Shown: positions 8,671 through 19,464 of the stretch, in pieces
Layout: each line of letters begins with the position of its first letter
How positions within the stretch are numbered: the first letter of the stretch is position 1
Source of the DNA: Hyphomicrobium sp.
Lineage (GTDB): Bacteria > Pseudomonadota > Alphaproteobacteria > Rhizobiales > Hyphomicrobiaceae
Direction of reading: 5' to 3'
DNA length: 51,122 nucleotides
NCBI GenBank assembly: GCA_002928395.1
Contig: PEQZ01000002.1
Location: forward strand, 1 to 51,122
Program-made: the position numbers and the translations under genes
Notes under the pieces: generated by a model
The model's input: the letters and a program-made list of their open reading frames with translations, nothing else
Database searches by the model: none
What the model was told of the DNA's origin: nothing

Positions 8671-11600
8671 ATGGTCGCGGTGCGAAAGTCGAACGCCAAA
8701 GGTGCGTCAGGAGCGGAAGCACGAGATGGGTCCGCGGCCCGGGGCACCGGCGGGCTGGCCCATTCGGCTGGTGGTGATCTTGGCGCGGATGCAGCGCGGG
8801 ACGAGATCGCGGCCTACCACCTCTTCGACGAGGGCCGGCTGGTCGGCGGCCTCATCGAGCGTGCCGTGTTTACCGAGGACGAGCGGCGCCGCATCGCCGA
8901 CATCGCGCGCAAGCTGGTGCTGACGGCGCGCGCCAATGCCCACAAGCTCGGCGGCATTGATGCCTTCCTGCGAGAATACGGCCTCTCCAACGAAGAGGGC
9001 GTGATCTTAATGTGCATCGCCGAATCGTTGCTCCGCATTCCAGACTCGGAGACGGCGGACCGCTTGATTGCCGAGAAGCTTGGAGCCGGCCATTGGGATC
9101 GTCACCAGGGACATTCCGACAGTACCTTCGTCAATGCGTCGACCTGGGGGCTGATGCTGACCGGGCGGATCGTAAAGCTGAAGGAAGCGAAGGGCTCGGG
9201 TCCTATCAACGTCATGAAGCGGCTCATCGCACGCTCGGGCGAGCCGGTTATCCGGCAGGCCGTGCGGCAGGCCGTGAAGGTGATGGGTGATCAGTTCGTT
9301 TTGGGCCGCGACATCGGCGAGGCGATCGCGCGGGCGCGCGGCTTCGAAGCCAAGGGCTATCGCTTCTCCTACGATATGCTGGGCGAAGCGGCCCGCAGCG
9401 AGAACGACGCCGCGCGCTACTACGACCGCTATATGCAGGCCATTGAACTGGTCGGCGCGGCCTCGGGTGTGCTGACCTCGCAGCACCCGGATGCGCTGAT
9501 GGCGCGGCCGAGCCTGTCGGTGAAGTTGTCGGCGTTGCATCCCCGCTTCGAGCCCGGCAAGGATGCGCGGCTCGTGGCGAATTGCTGCCGCGCCTTTCGA
9601 ACCTGCTGCGGGCAGCGCGTGCACGCGGCCTCGCGGTCACCATCGATGCCGAGGAGCAGGACCGGCTGGAGCCGACGCTCGCCATGTTCTACGGCGCCTT
9701 TACCGATCCGGCCCTCGACGGCTGGGCCGGGCTCGGGATCGCGGTTCAGGCCTACGGCAAGCGTGCCATTCCCGTGCTCAGGTGGCTTCGGCGGCTGGCA
9801 GAACGGGGCGGAAGGCGCATTCCGGTTCGCCTCGTCAAGGGTGCCTACTGGGATAGCGAGATCAAGAGCGCGCAGGAGCGGGGACTGTCGGATTATCCGG
9901 TGTTCACACGCAAACTCCACACGGATGTGTCCTACATGGCAGCGATGCGTTTGCTGCTCTCCGGCACTGACGCGTTCTACCCGCAGTTCGCGACCCACAA
10001 TGCCCATTCTCTGGCGGCGGGATTGGTTGCCGGCGGGAATTCCGCCTTCGAGTTCCAGCGGCTGCACGGCATGGGCGAAGCGCTCTACGAAGAGGTTGTT
10101 GGCCAAGGCAAGCTCGATCACCGGTGCCGGATCTACGCTCCCGTCGGTGGACACGAGGACCTGTTGGCGTATCTCGTGCGCAGGCTCCTCGAGAACGGGG
10201 CCAACACGTCGTTTGTCAACCGGCTCGCCGATGACAAGGCTCCCGTCGCTTACATCATCCGCGATCCGGTCGAGGCGGCCGAGCGTCAGCGCACGGGTGC
10301 CGGCATCGAGGACGGCAAGCTTCGACAACCGAGGGTATCGGCAAAAGACACCACCGGGGATACGGCCAAGACGACGACCAAGGAGCTGGCGCGGGACATT
10401 CCGCGTCCGCGCGACATCTTCGTGCCCATCCGCAAGGCGAGCGCGGGAATCGCGCTGTCCGATACGGCCATCCGCGCAGGTGTGATGAGCGAGATGGCGG
10501 CGGTGCTCAGAACCCCGTTCCTCGCCGCGCCGATCATCGCAGGCGAGGTCAGGGACGAGGGCCGTCCATTCGACATTGCGCTCTGCCCGCACGACCAGCG
10601 TCAGCGCCTGGGCAGCGTGGTCGCCGCGGGGCCCGAAGACATCGAGGCGGCGGTCCGGAGTGCGGTCGATGCCGCGCACGGATGGGAGCGGACGTCGGTC
10701 GAGCGCCGGGCCGAGATCCTCGATCTCGCCGCTGACTTTTTCGAACGGGACCGCTCGCAGTTGATGGCCGTCGTCGTGCGTGAAGCGGGCAAGACTTTGG
10801 AGAATGCGCAAGGCGAGGTGCGCGAGGCGGTCGATCACCTGCGTTTTGCGGCGAGCGAGGCGCGGCGGCTGCTCTCTGCACCGGTTGCGCTAAAGAGCCC
10901 CACGGGTGAGACCAACACGCTCGAGTATCGCGGGCGCGGACCGGTTGCCTGCATCAGCCCGTGGAACTTTCCGCTTGCGATTTTCGTGGGCCAGATCGCT
11001 TCGGCACTTGCGGCCGGCAATCCCGTTTTGGCCAAACCGGCTGAGCAGACGCCCATTGCGGCGTATCTGGCGACACGCATTCTGCATGAGGCCGGTGTGC
11101 CGCCGGCCGCTCTCCACCTGTTGCCCGGCACCGGCGTGGTTGGCGCGGCGCTGGTCAAGGATCCGCGTATCAAGGCCGTCGCCTTCACCGGATCCAACGA
11201 TGCCGCCTGGGCTATCCAGCGCGCCCTCGTCGAGCGGCGGGGCGCGATCGTTCCGTTGCTTGCCGAGACGGGCGGGCTCAATGCGATGATCGCAGATTCG
11301 AGCGCGCTGCCCGAGCAGGTGGTGCGCGATGTCGTACGCTCGGCCTTCGACAGCGCCGGTCAGCGGTGCTCGGCCGCGCGCGTTCTGTTCCTTCAGTCCG
11401 AAATTGCCGGCCGGACAATCGACATGCTGACGGGCGCCATCGCGGCCCTCGATATCGGCGATCCGTTCGACTACGCCACCGACATCGGGCCTGTCATCGA
11501 CGAGGCCGCGCAGGACACGCTCGAAGGCCACAAGCTCAAGATGCAGCGTGTTGGCCGGCAGCTGATCGACGTTGAATTGCCCAAGGCCTGCCGGGTCGGG

Positions 11601-12014
11601 ACCTTTGTGGCGCCGGCCGCCTTTGAGATTGCCCGTTTGGAGCAGCTCGACCGCGAGGTGTTCGGGCCGATCCTCCATGTCGTGCGCTGGGAGGCCGGGC
11701 GCTTGGATCAGGTGGTTGCCGCAATCAATGCCTCGGGATACGGATTGACGCTCGCGCTCCACAGCCGCATCGGTGCGGTGGCGGACTACGTCGGCGAGCA
11801 CGCCCGCGTCGGCAATCTCTATGTCAACCGCAATCAGATTGGCGCGGTGGTCGGCGTGCAGCCGTTCGGGGGCGAAGGGCTTTCCGGCAGCGGGCCGAAG
11901 GTCGGTGGACCCAACTATCTCCTGCGCTTCATGACCGAGCGTGTACGCTCGACCGACATTACGGCCACGGGCGGCAACGTGGAATTGCTGGGGCTCGGCG
12001 GCTACGGCGCGTGA
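8671..12014 (+). CDS. putA: Bifunctional proline dehydrogenase / P5C dehydrogenase, interrupted by an apparent -1 frameshift near 9579
   Basis: ORF 8671-10485 carries the PutA N-terminus to SVKLSALHPRFEPGKDARLVA. The homologous sequence continues in frame 9582-12014 (LLPRLSNLL...VTIDAEEQDRLE...RLVKGAYWDSEIK... plus ALDH domain). Confidence 0.9.
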
Positions 12015-12086
12015 GGCGGCCCGGTCGTCAGCCGATTGCGTCCCTCCTCGCTTGGCTGGCGCGCCGGGACATGCTTCACTTGGGCC

Positions 12087-12905
12087 ATGGGCAACTCCAA
12101 GAAGCCGACGCACACTAAGGACGCCGCGGACGTATCCAGCGGCAAGCCTTTGCCGGAAGTCAAAGCTCCAGATCACGTCCCCAGGCGCTCCGATGGACCG
12201 CAACCGGCGGCGGCCCATGCGTCGTCGGCTGACGTCGCCGAGTTTGTGGCAAAAATGAAATCTATGGCTCGGGCGACCGGGCAAAGTCGTGGGCGACTGG
12301 TATTCGCGATGGACGCCACGATGAGCCGGCAGCCGACGTGGGACATGGCGCTTGCGCTGCAGGCCGACATGTTCGCGGCCGTCAAGACGATCGGTGGTCT
12401 CGACGTGCAACTCGTGTTTTTTCGCGGGGCGGGCGAGTGCCGGTCGTCAAAATGGGTATCTGACCCATCCGCGCTGGCCCGCCTGATGACCACCGTCAGC
12501 TGCCAGGGCGGATACACCCAGATCGGCAAGGTACTCACTCACACCCGCACGGAATGCGAGAACAAGAAGGTCGACGCGCTCGTCTATGTCGGCGACTGCA
12601 TGGAGGAGGACGTCGATGCGCTGTGCCACCGCGCGGGCGAACTCGCGCTGCTGGGCGTTCCGGTGTTCTTGTTTCAAGAAGGGCATGATGGCCGGGCCGA
12701 AGTCGCCTTCCGCGAGATTGCGCGCTTGACCCACGGTGCCTGGTGTCGGTTCGACGCGGGATCGGCCGATCAACTGCGTGCGCTACTGACCGCGGTCGCA
12801 GCCTACGCCGCGGGTGGACGGTCGGCGCTCGAAAAGCTGAGCCATGCGTCGGGCGGCAAAGGAGTGCGTCTGTTGCTCGATCAGTTGAAGCCTGGAGGCC
12901 GGTGA
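12087..12905 (+). CDS. VWA domain-containing protein
   Basis: [27 protein letters not shown] and [15 protein letters not shown] are VWA/MIDAS-like. Confidence 0.7.
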   Translation: MGNSKKPTHTKDAADVSSGKPLPEVKAPDHVPRRSDGPQPAAAHASSADVAEFVAKMKSMARATGQSRGRLVFAMDATMSRQPTWDMALALQADMFAAVKTIGGLDVQLVFFRGAGECRSSKWVSDPSALARLMTTVSCQGGYTQIGKVLTHTRTECENKKVDALVYVGDCMEEDVDALCHRAGELALLGVPVFLFQEGHDGRAEVAFREIARLTHGAWCRFDAGSADQLRALLTAVAAYAAGGRSALEKLSHASGGKGVRLLLDQLKPGGR

Positions 12906-12912
12906 AACGCGA

Positions 12913-13617
12913 ATGCAGTATTTTCTGTTTGGGATACTCGCGCTCGTCGCGACGTTGCTGGCCGCACGTCAGTTCACAGTTGCGAACCCGACCGCTCTCG
13001 CCCGCAGGCTGCGGATCGGTGCCGGCGTCGTCGCTGCGTGTGGTGCACTCGCGCTGACGCTGAGGGGTGCGACGGGCTATGCGGTGCCGCTGGTCATGTT
13101 GGCCCTTTGGCTGTTCTCGGCGAACAGCCGCCAGTGGCCAAACATTCCCGGTTGGGGTCGGCCATCTCAAGGGCAATCGTCGCGCGTCTCGACCGAACAC
13201 CTCGAGGTGGAACTCGATCATGCGACCGGTGCCGTGACCGGGCGCGTGGTGAAAGGCGTGTTCAAGGGGCGCCGCATCGAAAACCTGAAGCCGGCGGAAC
13301 TCGCGCTGCTGTGGCAGGACTGCCGGTTCAACGACCCGCAGTCGGCGCAGATCATCGAGGTCTATCTCGACGGCACCCACGCCACCTGGCGCGAGGATAT
13401 GGCGCGCGGCGAAGCCGAAATGTCGCGCGGACCCGACGGGCGCATGACACGGGCAGAAGCGGCAGAGATCCTCGGCGTGAGACCGGATTCGACCGAAGAC
13501 GAGATCCGCCGCGCGCATCGCGACCTGATGTTGAAACTGCATCCCGACCGGGGTGGTTCGAACTATCTGGCGGCCAAGATCAACGAGGCCAAGGACGTGC
13601 TGCTCACGACAAACTGA
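12913..13617 (+). CDS. Membrane-anchored DnaJ-domain protein
   Basis: N-terminal hydrophobic segments; C-terminal J-domain [48 protein letters not shown] with HPD. Confidence 0.85.
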   Translation: MQYFLFGILALVATLLAARQFTVANPTALARRLRIGAGVVAACGALALTLRGATGYAVPLVMLALWLFSANSRQWPNIPGWGRPSQGQSSRVSTEHLEVELDHATGAVTGRVVKGVFKGRRIENLKPAELALLWQDCRFNDPQSAQIIEVYLDGTHATWREDMARGEAEMSRGPDGRMTRAEAAEILGVRPDSTEDEIRRAHRDLMLKLHPDRGGSNYLAAKINEAKDVLLTTN

Positions 13618-13737
13618 AGTCTGGTGATGGGGAACTCTCTCGCGCCACAATGGCGTGTCTGTTACCCGGTTCAGGTTAGGGCGCAATCGGCACGCCGTGT
13701 GGTGCGTTGCCAGAGGCGAAATCGGGAGACTTCGGTA

Positions 13738-14601
13738 ATGTTGAAGCAACTTGTAGTGGCGGTCTTCAGCGCTGTGCTGGTCGCCAGTCCCGCAAAGGCG
13801 GCTGAAAAACTTCGCTTTGCCGTTGGCCCGTTCCAGCCTTCAGCTTCGGATACCAAGAAGGCCTACGAGCCGTTCTTCAAGCATCTTGCCGAAAAGCTCG
13901 GCCGCGAATACGAGCTGGTCGTCACCACCGATTGGGCCGGCATTGCGGTCGCTCTTGCCAACGGCCAGGCCGACGTCGCTTGGATGGGCCCATGGGGCTA
14001 CGTGCTCGCCAACAGCGAGGGCGGGGCGCAGGCCATCGCTACGGTCAAGTACAACGGCAAGCCGACGTACCATTCGATCATCGTGGCGCGCCCCGATGCC
14101 AAGATCACAAAGTGGCCGGAAGACGCCAAGGGATTGCGGCTGTCGTTGGCGGATGCCGGCTCAACCTCCGGTTGGCTGGTTCCGACACACTGGTTCAAGA
14201 CGCAGGGTATCGACCCCAAGAGCTATTTCCAGTACCGTGACGGGGCGTCGCATGCGGCGCAGGTGCTGTCTGTCGTCAACGATCAGACCGATCTCGCCTC
14301 CGATTTCGACCGCAACTTGAACGGCTTGATCGAACGCGGCACGGTGAAGGCCGAACAGGTCAAGATCGTTTGGCAATCCGATCCCCTACCTAACGACCCA
14401 CTGGTGGTTCGCAAAGGGTTCGACACCGCGATGACCAAGAAAATCCAGGATGCGGTGCTGGCGATCACCGAGGAAGAAGCCAAGACGCTCATGCCCAAGA
14501 ATTACACGGGATGGGTCGCCAACACCCACGCGGGCTATAAGCTGATCGAGGATGCCGGCATAGCCGTAGGCCGACTGAAGCCTCAGCAAGCGAGTAAGTA
14601 G
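13738..14601 (+). CDS. phnD: Phosphate/phosphite/phosphonate ABC transporter substrate-binding protein
   Basis: Signal peptide MLKQLVVAVFSAVLVASPAKA, then PhnD-like RFAVGPFQPSASDTKKAYEPFFKHLAEKLG and SGWLVPTHWFK. Confidence 0.85.
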   Translation: MLKQLVVAVFSAVLVASPAKAAEKLRFAVGPFQPSASDTKKAYEPFFKHLAEKLGREYELVVTTDWAGIAVALANGQADVAWMGPWGYVLANSEGGAQAIATVKYNGKPTYHSIIVARPDAKITKWPEDAKGLRLSLADAGSTSGWLVPTHWFKTQGIDPKSYFQYRDGASHAAQVLSVVNDQTDLASDFDRNLNGLIERGTVKAEQVKIVWQSDPLPNDPLVVRKGFDTAMTKKIQDAVLAITEEEAKTLMPKNYTGWVANTHAGYKLIEDAGIAVGRLKPQQASK

Positions 14602-14607
14602 GCCCCG

Positions 14608-15408
14608 TTGCACGGCACCCGAGAACACCTGAGATTGAGAACGCGCAAGCCCAGTGAACGCTATGCGTTCGCTGGGCTGCTTTTGGCGTTTGTCGCCTTT
14701 TACATAGTTTGCCTGAGCGTGGCGGAGGTCAGCTTCAGCAAGCTATGGGCCGGCTTGCCTCGTCTGGGGAACTGGGCAGCGCGCGCCTGGCCGCCAGACT
14801 TTTCAGAGATCGGCATCCTCAGCTATCGCGCGGCCGAGACGGTCGCCATGGGTACCATCGGCACGTCGTTCGGTGTCTTGATCGCGGTGCCGGTCTGCCT
14901 GCTCGCGGCGCGAAACACCGCGCCCGTGGCTTGGCTGTCCATCCCGGCGCGCTTTCTGCTCAATGTTCTGCGTGGCATCGACAGCTTCATCTTCGCGTTG
15001 ATCTTCGTCGCCGCTGTCGGGCTCGGGCCGTTTGCGGGCGTACTCGGCGTGGCGCTGCACTCGGCGGGCTCCATCGCCAAACTCTGGGCGGAAACCATAG
15101 AAACGGCCGAACGCGGGCCGATCGAGGCCGTGATCATGTCGGGCGCGAGCCGCTTGAAGGTGATCCGGTACGCGTTGATTCCTGATGTGCTGCCGAGCCT
15201 CGCTTCCTCCTCGCTCTATATGTGGGAGTGGAGCATCCGTGCCTCGACCGTGCTGGGAGTGGTCGGCGCGGGCGGCATTGGGCAGGAACTCAAGAACAGC
15301 GTCGATCTGTTGCTGTTCGATCGCGTGCTGACCATTCTGCTGATCGTCTTGGTGATGGTGACCGTGATCGACAGTGTGAGTGCGTGGCTCAGGCGGAGGC
15401 TGATTTGA
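14608..15408 (+). CDS. phnE: Phosphonate-type ABC transporter permease
   Basis: PhnE-like membrane protein with EAVIMSGASRLKVIRYALIPDVLPSLASSSLYMWEWSIRASTVLGVVGAGGIG. TTG start at 14608; the next gene overlaps at its stop codon. Confidence 0.87.
   Translation: MHGTREHLRLRTRKPSERYAFAGLLLAFVAFYIVCLSVAEVSFSKLWAGLPRLGNWAARAWPPDFSEIGILSYRAAETVAMGTIGTSFGVLIAVPVCLLAARNTAPVAWLSIPARFLLNVLRGIDSFIFALIFVAAVGLGPFAGVLGVALHSAGSIAKLWAETIETAERGPIEAVIMSGASRLKVIRYALIPDVLPSLASSSLYMWEWSIRASTVLGVVGAGGIGQELKNSVDLLLFDRVLTILLIVLVMVTVIDSVSAWLRRRLI
14648..14684 (+). terminator. Terminator-like hairpin inside the 5' end of phnE
   Basis: 14-bp stem AGCCCAGTGAACGC-TAT-GCGTTCGCTGGGCT (one T-G wobble) followed by GCTTTT. 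Confidence 0.5.
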
Positions 15409-16100
15409 TGCCCGTCCTCGCCGCAGAAGGCCTGGCCAAGAGCTACGGCACGCGCCACGCTCTGGTCGACGCCTCGATCGAGGTCAATTCCGGCGAGTTC
15501 GTCGCGGTGCTGGGTGCCAGTGGCTCCGGCAAGACCACGTTGTTTCGGTGCCTCACCCGGCTGGCCGAGCCCGATGCGGGTTCGGTTACGCTATGCGGAC
15601 AATCCTTCTCGGGACTCCAGGGCCGTCCGCTGGCGGACGCCCGGCGGCAGATCGGCGTCGTATTTCAGCAGTTCAATCTCGTCCGGCGCCTTTCGGCGAT
15701 CGACAACGTGCTGGCGGGTCGACTGGCTGGCGTGCCGTTGTGGCGGGTGATGACGCGTCAGTTCGACCATGCCGACGAACGAATTGCTGTCGAGGCACTC
15801 GTGGCGGTTGGCCTCGCCGATCACATCGACCAGCGCGCAGACACGCTCTCGGGCGGGCAGCAACAACGGGTGGCCATCGCCCGGGCAATTGCTCAGAACA
15901 GCCGGATCATATTGGCGGACGAGCCGGTGGCGAGCCTCGATCCGGAAACGGCCGAACAGATTCTCGGGCTACTGCACGGGCTGACGCGCAGTCGCGGCAT
16001 GGCCGTTCTGACGACACTGCATCAGCCGCATCTGGCCGAGAAGTTTTCCGATCGCGCGCTACACATGGAAGCCGGGCGTTTCGTCGGCAATCCTCATTGA
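15408..16100 (+). CDS. phnC: Phosphonate-type ABC transporter ATP-binding protein
   Basis: Walker A GASGSGKTT, signature LSGGQQQRVAIARAI, Walker B IILADEPVASLDP. Confidence 0.87.
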   Translation: MPVLAAEGLAKSYGTRHALVDASIEVNSGEFVAVLGASGSGKTTLFRCLTRLAEPDAGSVTLCGQSFSGLQGRPLADARRQIGVVFQQFNLVRRLSAIDNVLAGRLAGVPLWRVMTRQFDHADERIAVEALVAVGLADHIDQRADTLSGGQQQRVAIARAIAQNSRIILADEPVASLDPETAEQILGLLHGLTRSRGMAVLTTLHQPHLAEKFSDRALHMEAGRFVGNPH

Positions 16101-16120
16101 TGGGGCCGGGCGACTGCCGT

Positions 16121-17362
16121 CTATGACTGCCGATCCGGCTTCGTCTCGTCAGCGTGTGGTTCGAGACCGTAGGGTGCGACCAGTTTCCATACGTGCGCTG
16201 GGATCATGTTTTTCATCCGCCGAGGGTGTTCCCGTCTTAGATGGAGCACGGTCTCGGCGGCTTTCATCTCGAGCCGCGCGCGTGCGAATTCTAGCCCGCG
16301 GGGGCCGAACCGCGGCATCGCCCACGCCACGATGGGCCGGAGCCAGTTCGGCATGGTGTTGAGCGGCAGGCCGCCGGCAGCGCGTTCGACATTGCCGATG
16401 AAGCCCTTGACAGCGCCGTGCCGCTTGCCGTTCGAGCCGGGCTCCGACACCACCATCTCGTCGCCGAGCAGCGACAGCAGTTCCTCGCCGCGCTGGTTGC
16501 GTACGATCAGCCATTGCTCTCCCTGCCCCCCCATGTAGCCGACCGTGATATCCGAGAGTGCGTTGGCATAGTCGACGCAGGTGCGGCAGGTGAGCGGGAA
16601 GAAGTCGGGCGGCAGCTTGGACAAGGGTAGCATCAGAAACGGGATCGCTTTGGTGCGGCCGTCGGTGAAGCGCAGCTCGACGTGATAATCGGCGCGGAAC
16701 TCGAGATAGGTGATCGTGGTCGGATCGTCGGACAAGAGCGCCAGGAATTCATGGAAGCGTTCGGTCGTGGTGTTGTCCGAGCATGGCGTGCCGATGACGG
16801 TGATGCGCTCGAAGCCCAACTCGGCCTCGAGTGCACGCAAGGCATAGACTTGGCAGGGGATGCCAACGACAGCGAGCCTTCGATAGCCGCGCGCTTTGGC
16901 AGGTTCGAGCAATGCGAGCAGAGGCGCATAGCCCATCCGCATCCCCCGGCATGCGGCCATGCCTTCGGCCTTGGTCACCAACACCGGCATCGGACGCCAG
17001 CTGTCCTCTGGGTCCGGCGCCATGGTGAGCACGGCATCGACGGCGCCGGTTTCCAGCAGGCGCTCTGCAATGCGTGTCGTGACGCCGGTCCATTGCGCAC
17101 CTGGGCTCGGCTTAGAGAGGCGCGCCCGCACCATGCGGCGAAACGGGCCGAAATGCAGCTCATCGGGGCGCGCGGGATCGCGCGTGCGACCGTGAACGCG
17201 GCTTTCCAGGCCATCGTAGTCGGGTTTGATGAACTGACAGGCTTGGCCGCAGCGCTTGGGCTCGCTGGATCGCGAGATCCCACAGTCGGTGCAGAGATCG
17301 CGTGGCGCGGCGGGTCCCGGGGCGGGGCAGTCGAGGCTCGATTCCGGCGTCCTTGCGTGCAC
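16121..17362 (-). CDS. Coenzyme F420 hydrogenase/dehydrogenase beta-subunit (FrhB) family, BciB-like Fe-S flavoprotein
   Basis: LCTDCGISRSSEPKRCGQACQF Cys cluster; GAQWTGVTTRIAERLLETGAVDAVL; VIGTPCSDNTTTERFHEFL; FFPLTCRTCVDYANALSDITVGYMGG. Confidence 0.75.
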   Translation of the reverse strand: MHARTPESSLDCPAPGPAAPRDLCTDCGISRSSEPKRCGQACQFIKPDYDGLESRVHGRTRDPARPDELHFGPFRRMVRARLSKPSPGAQWTGVTTRIAERLLETGAVDAVLTMAPDPEDSWRPMPVLVTKAEGMAACRGMRMGYAPLLALLEPAKARGYRRLAVVGIPCQVYALRALEAELGFERITVIGTPCSDNTTTERFHEFLALLSDDPTTITYLEFRADYHVELRFTDGRTKAIPFLMLPLSKLPPDFFPLTCRTCVDYANALSDITVGYMGGQGEQWLIVRNQRGEELLSLLGDEMVVSEPGSNGKRHGAVKGFIGNVERAAGGLPLNTMPNWLRPIVAWAMPRFGPRGLEFARARLEMKAAETVLHLRREHPRRMKNMIPAHVWKLVAPYGLEPHADETKPDRQS

Positions 17363-17445
17363 GATCGTGGATCTCCCTGACGCGTTGCACGGAGGTTCCC
17401 ACAGGCGTGCGGGGTCTGTCAGCTAGGGAATTGGGTCGAGGGCAC

Positions 17446-19464
17446 TTATTCGGCCTTCATGACGAAGCAGTCGATGGCGAGGCGCCGCAGCTCGGTGCAG
17501 GCGCTGGCTGCCGCGTTGGCGTCGAACCCTGTAAATCGGGCTCGGAAGAGCTGCCGGTCACCCTTCTGGACGGGAAGGGCGACCGCCGATTTCGCGCTGA
17601 GAACCTTAGCGGCGCGGGACTTGATGGTGGCCAGCTGACGTTCTGCCTCGGCTGCCGATCCGAAAGCCCCGATCTGGATCTGGAACCCGCCGGATGGCGC
17701 GGCCGTGGCCGTGGCGGCGTCCGCGCTCGAAGGTCCGTTGAGCCTCCAAGCCGCATCTCGCCCCGTGGGTTGGGGCTTTGTGGCGTCAGCAAACCGAACC
17801 GGAAGCGGCTGCGCGGCAAGAGTGTCGATGGACTGCGCCTGCTGCTCCAGGGTCGAGGGTAGCCGTGCCGGGGCCAGTGGCGGATTGGAGGCAGGCAAAG
17901 CTGGCGCGTCGGTCAAGCGGTCGGCGGGAATTGGCGTGTTTGCAAGCCCGGCCGCCGCCGGCGCAGGCTTGCTTGCGACCACTTGTGGTCCGTTCGCGGC
18001 AGCTGGGACCGCAGCCAGGCGTGCCGCCGGTTGAACGGGGGAACCCTGGATCGGCGGGGTTATCTGCTCCGCAGGGGATGCAGGAACGAGTGGCGCAGCT
18101 GCGGATCGCGGGCTCTTCGACAGGACTGTTTCGGTTGTGCCGGCGGGGGCCCAAGCCTCCGGAGCTGCAATCTTCGCAACGGTTTCAAGGCCTGCTTCCG
18201 CGGGTTCGTCCGTTGTCTCGGCAGAGGAGAATTGCCGGGCCGGCCTTGGCCGCGGCGCTACCATCACGCGGCGCACCTTTGCGATCTCGATGGGGGTCGC
18301 CGCGGGCTCAGCGACGGCGGACCCGGCATTGGCGACGAACTGAGCCAGCGCATCGGCCGCGGCCGCATCCGACGTCTGTGTATCGGACCGCGGTGTATCG
18401 GCCGCAGGTGCTGTAACCTGCGGATCGATCTTCAGGGGCTCGACCGCGGGTCGGGGTGCTGGTTTTGTGATTGCCTCAGGCATCCGGGCGGCGGTCTTGA
18501 CCGAGCCATTCTGGCCGACTGCAGCCTTGCCGATCGTTCCCGCTCCCGTGCCCGCTGCTACTGGCACGGGCTTTGGCGCGGAGGCCTCGGCGATCTTCGC
18601 CTCTGGTCGCGGTGCGAGGCGCGGCCTCGCCAACAGTATCGGCTTGCGGGTCTTTTCGGTGGCGGCCTTCGCAAGTGCGCGGGTCAGCAGCGAGCGCATG
18701 TGCGCGTTGCGGCTGGCGGCACTCGATCCGCCAAAAACCGCCGCGACCACGTGGCGGCCCTCGCGGCGCACGGAGGATACGAGGTTGAAACCGGATGCGC
18801 GAGTGTAGCCGGTCTTGATGCCGTCGATCCCTGAGTACGTGCCGAGAAGCGTGTTGTGATTGCGGTGTGTGGCTCCGTTGTAGGCGAAGGATCGTGTCGT
18901 GAAGAGCCCGTAGTGGCGCGGGAAGTCGTCCTGCAGGCGTAGTGCGAGGGTCAGCATGTCGCGCGCTGTCGTGAGCTGGCCGGGATCGGGAAGCCCCGAG
19001 GCGTTGCGGAAGGTCGTGTCCTTCATCCCGATCTGGCGGGCTTTGGCGGTCATCATGCGGGCGAAGTTGGCTTCCGTGCCCCCGATGTGCTCCGCGATCA
19101 CGATCGCGACGTCGTTCGCCGATTTGGTGATCAGTGCCTTGATGGCGTCGATAAGCTGGATGTCCTCGCCCGGATCGAGATCGAGCTTGGACGGGGCAGC
19201 CGACGCTGCTTCATGGCTGACCTTGAGCCTCGACTGATAGGCGAGGCGGCCGTTCTCTATCAGCTCGAACGCCATGTAGAGTGTCATCATCTTGGTGAGC
19301 GACGCCGGATAACGCAACTCGTCGCCAGCCTGATTATGCAGCACTTGACCGCTGTTGGCGTCGATGACCATGGCTGCATGCCGCGCTTCGGCGTTGACCG
19401 GCAGCGGACGCCCCACAGCCGTGACAGCAAAGCAAGCGGTTAAGACCAGGCGGGCCAGGCGCAT
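17446..19464 (-). CDS. D-alanyl-D-alanine carboxypeptidase (DacF/PBP5 type) with long Ala/Pro linker and C-terminal SPOR domain
   Basis: SLTK, SAN and KTGYT active-site motifs after a signal peptide; C-terminal GGFQIQIGAFGSAAEAERQLATIKSRA SPOR. Confidence 0.9.
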   Translation of the reverse strand: MRLARLVLTACFAVTAVGRPLPVNAEARHAAMVIDANSGQVLHNQAGDELRYPASLTKMMTLYMAFELIENGRLAYQSRLKVSHEAASAAPSKLDLDPGEDIQLIDAIKALITKSANDVAIVIAEHIGGTEANFARMMTAKARQIGMKDTTFRNASGLPDPGQLTTARDMLTLALRLQDDFPRHYGLFTTRSFAYNGATHRNHNTLLGTYSGIDGIKTGYTRASGFNLVSSVRREGRHVVAAVFGGSSAASRNAHMRSLLTRALAKAATEKTRKPILLARPRLAPRPEAKIAEASAPKPVPVAAGTGAGTIGKAAVGQNGSVKTAARMPEAITKPAPRPAVEPLKIDPQVTAPAADTPRSDTQTSDAAAADALAQFVANAGSAVAEPAATPIEIAKVRRVMVAPRPRPARQFSSAETTDEPAEAGLETVAKIAAPEAWAPAGTTETVLSKSPRSAAAPLVPASPAEQITPPIQGSPVQPAARLAAVPAAANGPQVVASKPAPAAAGLANTPIPADRLTDAPALPASNPPLAPARLPSTLEQQAQSIDTLAAQPLPVRFADATKPQPTGRDAAWRLNGPSSADAATATAAPSGGFQIQIGAFGSAAEAERQLATIKSRAAKVLSAKSAVALPVQKGDRQLFRARFTGFDANAAASACTELRRLAIDCFVMKAE

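Noticed and set aside
10890-12410. 506-aa minus-strand ORF (and 9429-10838, 469 aa)
   Set aside because: Antisense shadow of putA, which has clear PRODH/ALDH motifs on the plus strand.
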